Shown here one piece after another: positions 15,478-15,691 of a DNA stretch of 15,691 nt. The DNA comes from Actinomycetota bacterium (GTDB taxonomy: Bacteria > Actinomycetota > Humimicrobiia > Humimicrobiales > Humimicrobiaceae). Made by a program: the position numbers and the translations under genes. Positions within the stretch are counted from its first letter, which is position 1. Each line of letters opens with the position of its first letter. A model generated the notes under the pieces. The model ran no database searches. It had not been told where the DNA came from and saw only the letters and a list, made by a program, of their open reading frames with translations. The DNA lies in contig PWYO01000020.1 of assembly GCA_003567835.1 (NCBI GenBank), positions 1 through 15,691 of the forward strand, read 5' to 3'.

Positions 15478-15691
15478 TGGAAGGGTTCCCAAACCGTTGC
15501 CATGCCCGGCTGTTCTTCTTGGGTCCACCATTTGGCTCTGTACCATTGGCCATTATGATACACTTCATCGCCACCGTGGTACACATTAAACGCCCTCCAT
15601 GCATCGGTAATCTCCTGCCAGGGGCTTTCGGTGAGGCCGGGCTGCGCGCCTTTTGTCCAGTTTCTGGCCTTAAAAACACTTCCTTCATAGA
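15474..15691 (-). CDS. C-terminus of a protein with tandem chitin-binding (CBM5/12) modules, partial
   Basis: The last 71 codons of a gene entering from beyond the right edge. The frame opens with the end of one module (YEGSVFKARNWTKGAQPGL, then SPWQEI). A complete second module follows: AWRAFNVYHGGDEVYHNGQW, then YRAKWWTQEEQPG and VWEPFH before the TAA. The pattern A-W-x(n)-Y-x-G-D-x-V-x-x-x-G-x-x-Y-x-A-K-W-W-T-x-x-x-x-P-G is that of CBM5/12 (ChiC-type) carbohydrate-binding domains, with the exposed tryptophans that stack on chitin or other polysaccharide. Such tails occur on secreted chitinases, proteases and other hydrolases; the catalytic domain lies outside the window. It is not functionally related to the nusA operon and has its own transcription unit. 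Confidence 0.88.
   Translation of the reverse strand, partial: YEGSVFKARNWTKGAQPGLTESPWQEITDAWRAFNVYHGGDEVYHNGQWYRAKWWTQEEQPGMATVWEPFH

Noticed and set aside
15308..15589. 93-residue plus-strand frame at the right edge
   Set aside because: It runs antisense through the CBM gene and is less protein-like than the 53-residue frame over its first half.
15410..15688. 92-residue minus-strand frame at the right edge
   Set aside because: The neighbouring frame encodes unmistakable CBM5/12 modules over the same bases, so this one is a shadow.
1..15691. tRNA, rRNA, CRISPR, transposon or prophage elements
   Set aside because: No clover-leaf genes, spaced repeats, transposase motifs or terminal repeats were seen on either strand.

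Overview
The window is almost entirely one long co-directional gene cluster on the minus strand, so transcription runs from high to low coordinates. In transcription order it holds nusA, infB, rbfA, an nrnA-type DHH phosphoesterase, truB, ribF, rpsO, pnp, an M16 zinc peptidase, dapB, dapA, RNase J and the 5' part of ftsK/spoIIIE, which runs off the left edge. Gaps are 0-90 bases, several stop/start pairs overlap or nearly touch, and no convincing terminator lies between genes. This is the conserved translation/RNA-metabolism operon fused to the pnp-M16-dapBA-rnj-ftsK block. That order, RNase J, and a NusA without C-terminal acidic repeats suggest a Gram-positive-type bacterium (Bacillota or Actinomycetota, or an uncultured relative). 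DNA is moderately AT-rich. No sporulation genes are interleaved with the dap genes. I cannot name a species.

Right edge (15129-15691). The end of a different minus-strand gene encodes tandem chitin-binding-type (CBM5/12) modules. It stops at 15474 and shares a TTAA stop-codon palindrome with a small convergent plus-strand ORF (15316-15477). After two short GC-rich inverted repeats comes an AT-rich stretch with a good sigma-70-type promoter (15224-15252), a possible 25-residue leader peptide ORF and a hairpin plus T-run just before nusA. This looks like an attenuated leader controlling the whole operon.

Core operon (8362-15128). Genes for transcription elongation (nusA), translation initiation (infB), 30S maturation (rbfA, rpsO), nanoRNA/pAp turnover (nrnA), tRNA U55 pseudouridylation (truB) and FMN/FAD synthesis (ribF). 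Two points stand out. infB appears to start at an ATT codon 23 bases after nusA. truB is broken by a one-base deficit in a run of nine T, upstream of its catalytic aspartate. The gene neighbours rimP, ylxR and the L7Ae-like ylxQ are absent.

Downstream block (1-8332). PNPase and RNase J are the RNA-decay enzymes. An M16 peptidase and the lysine/diaminopimelate pair dapB-dapA lie between them, and the DNA translocase FtsK follows. Seven of thirteen operon genes use non-ATG starts, all in the nusA-to-M16 part; the last four genes all start with ATG. No tRNA, rRNA, CRISPR, insertion sequence or prophage signal was seen.
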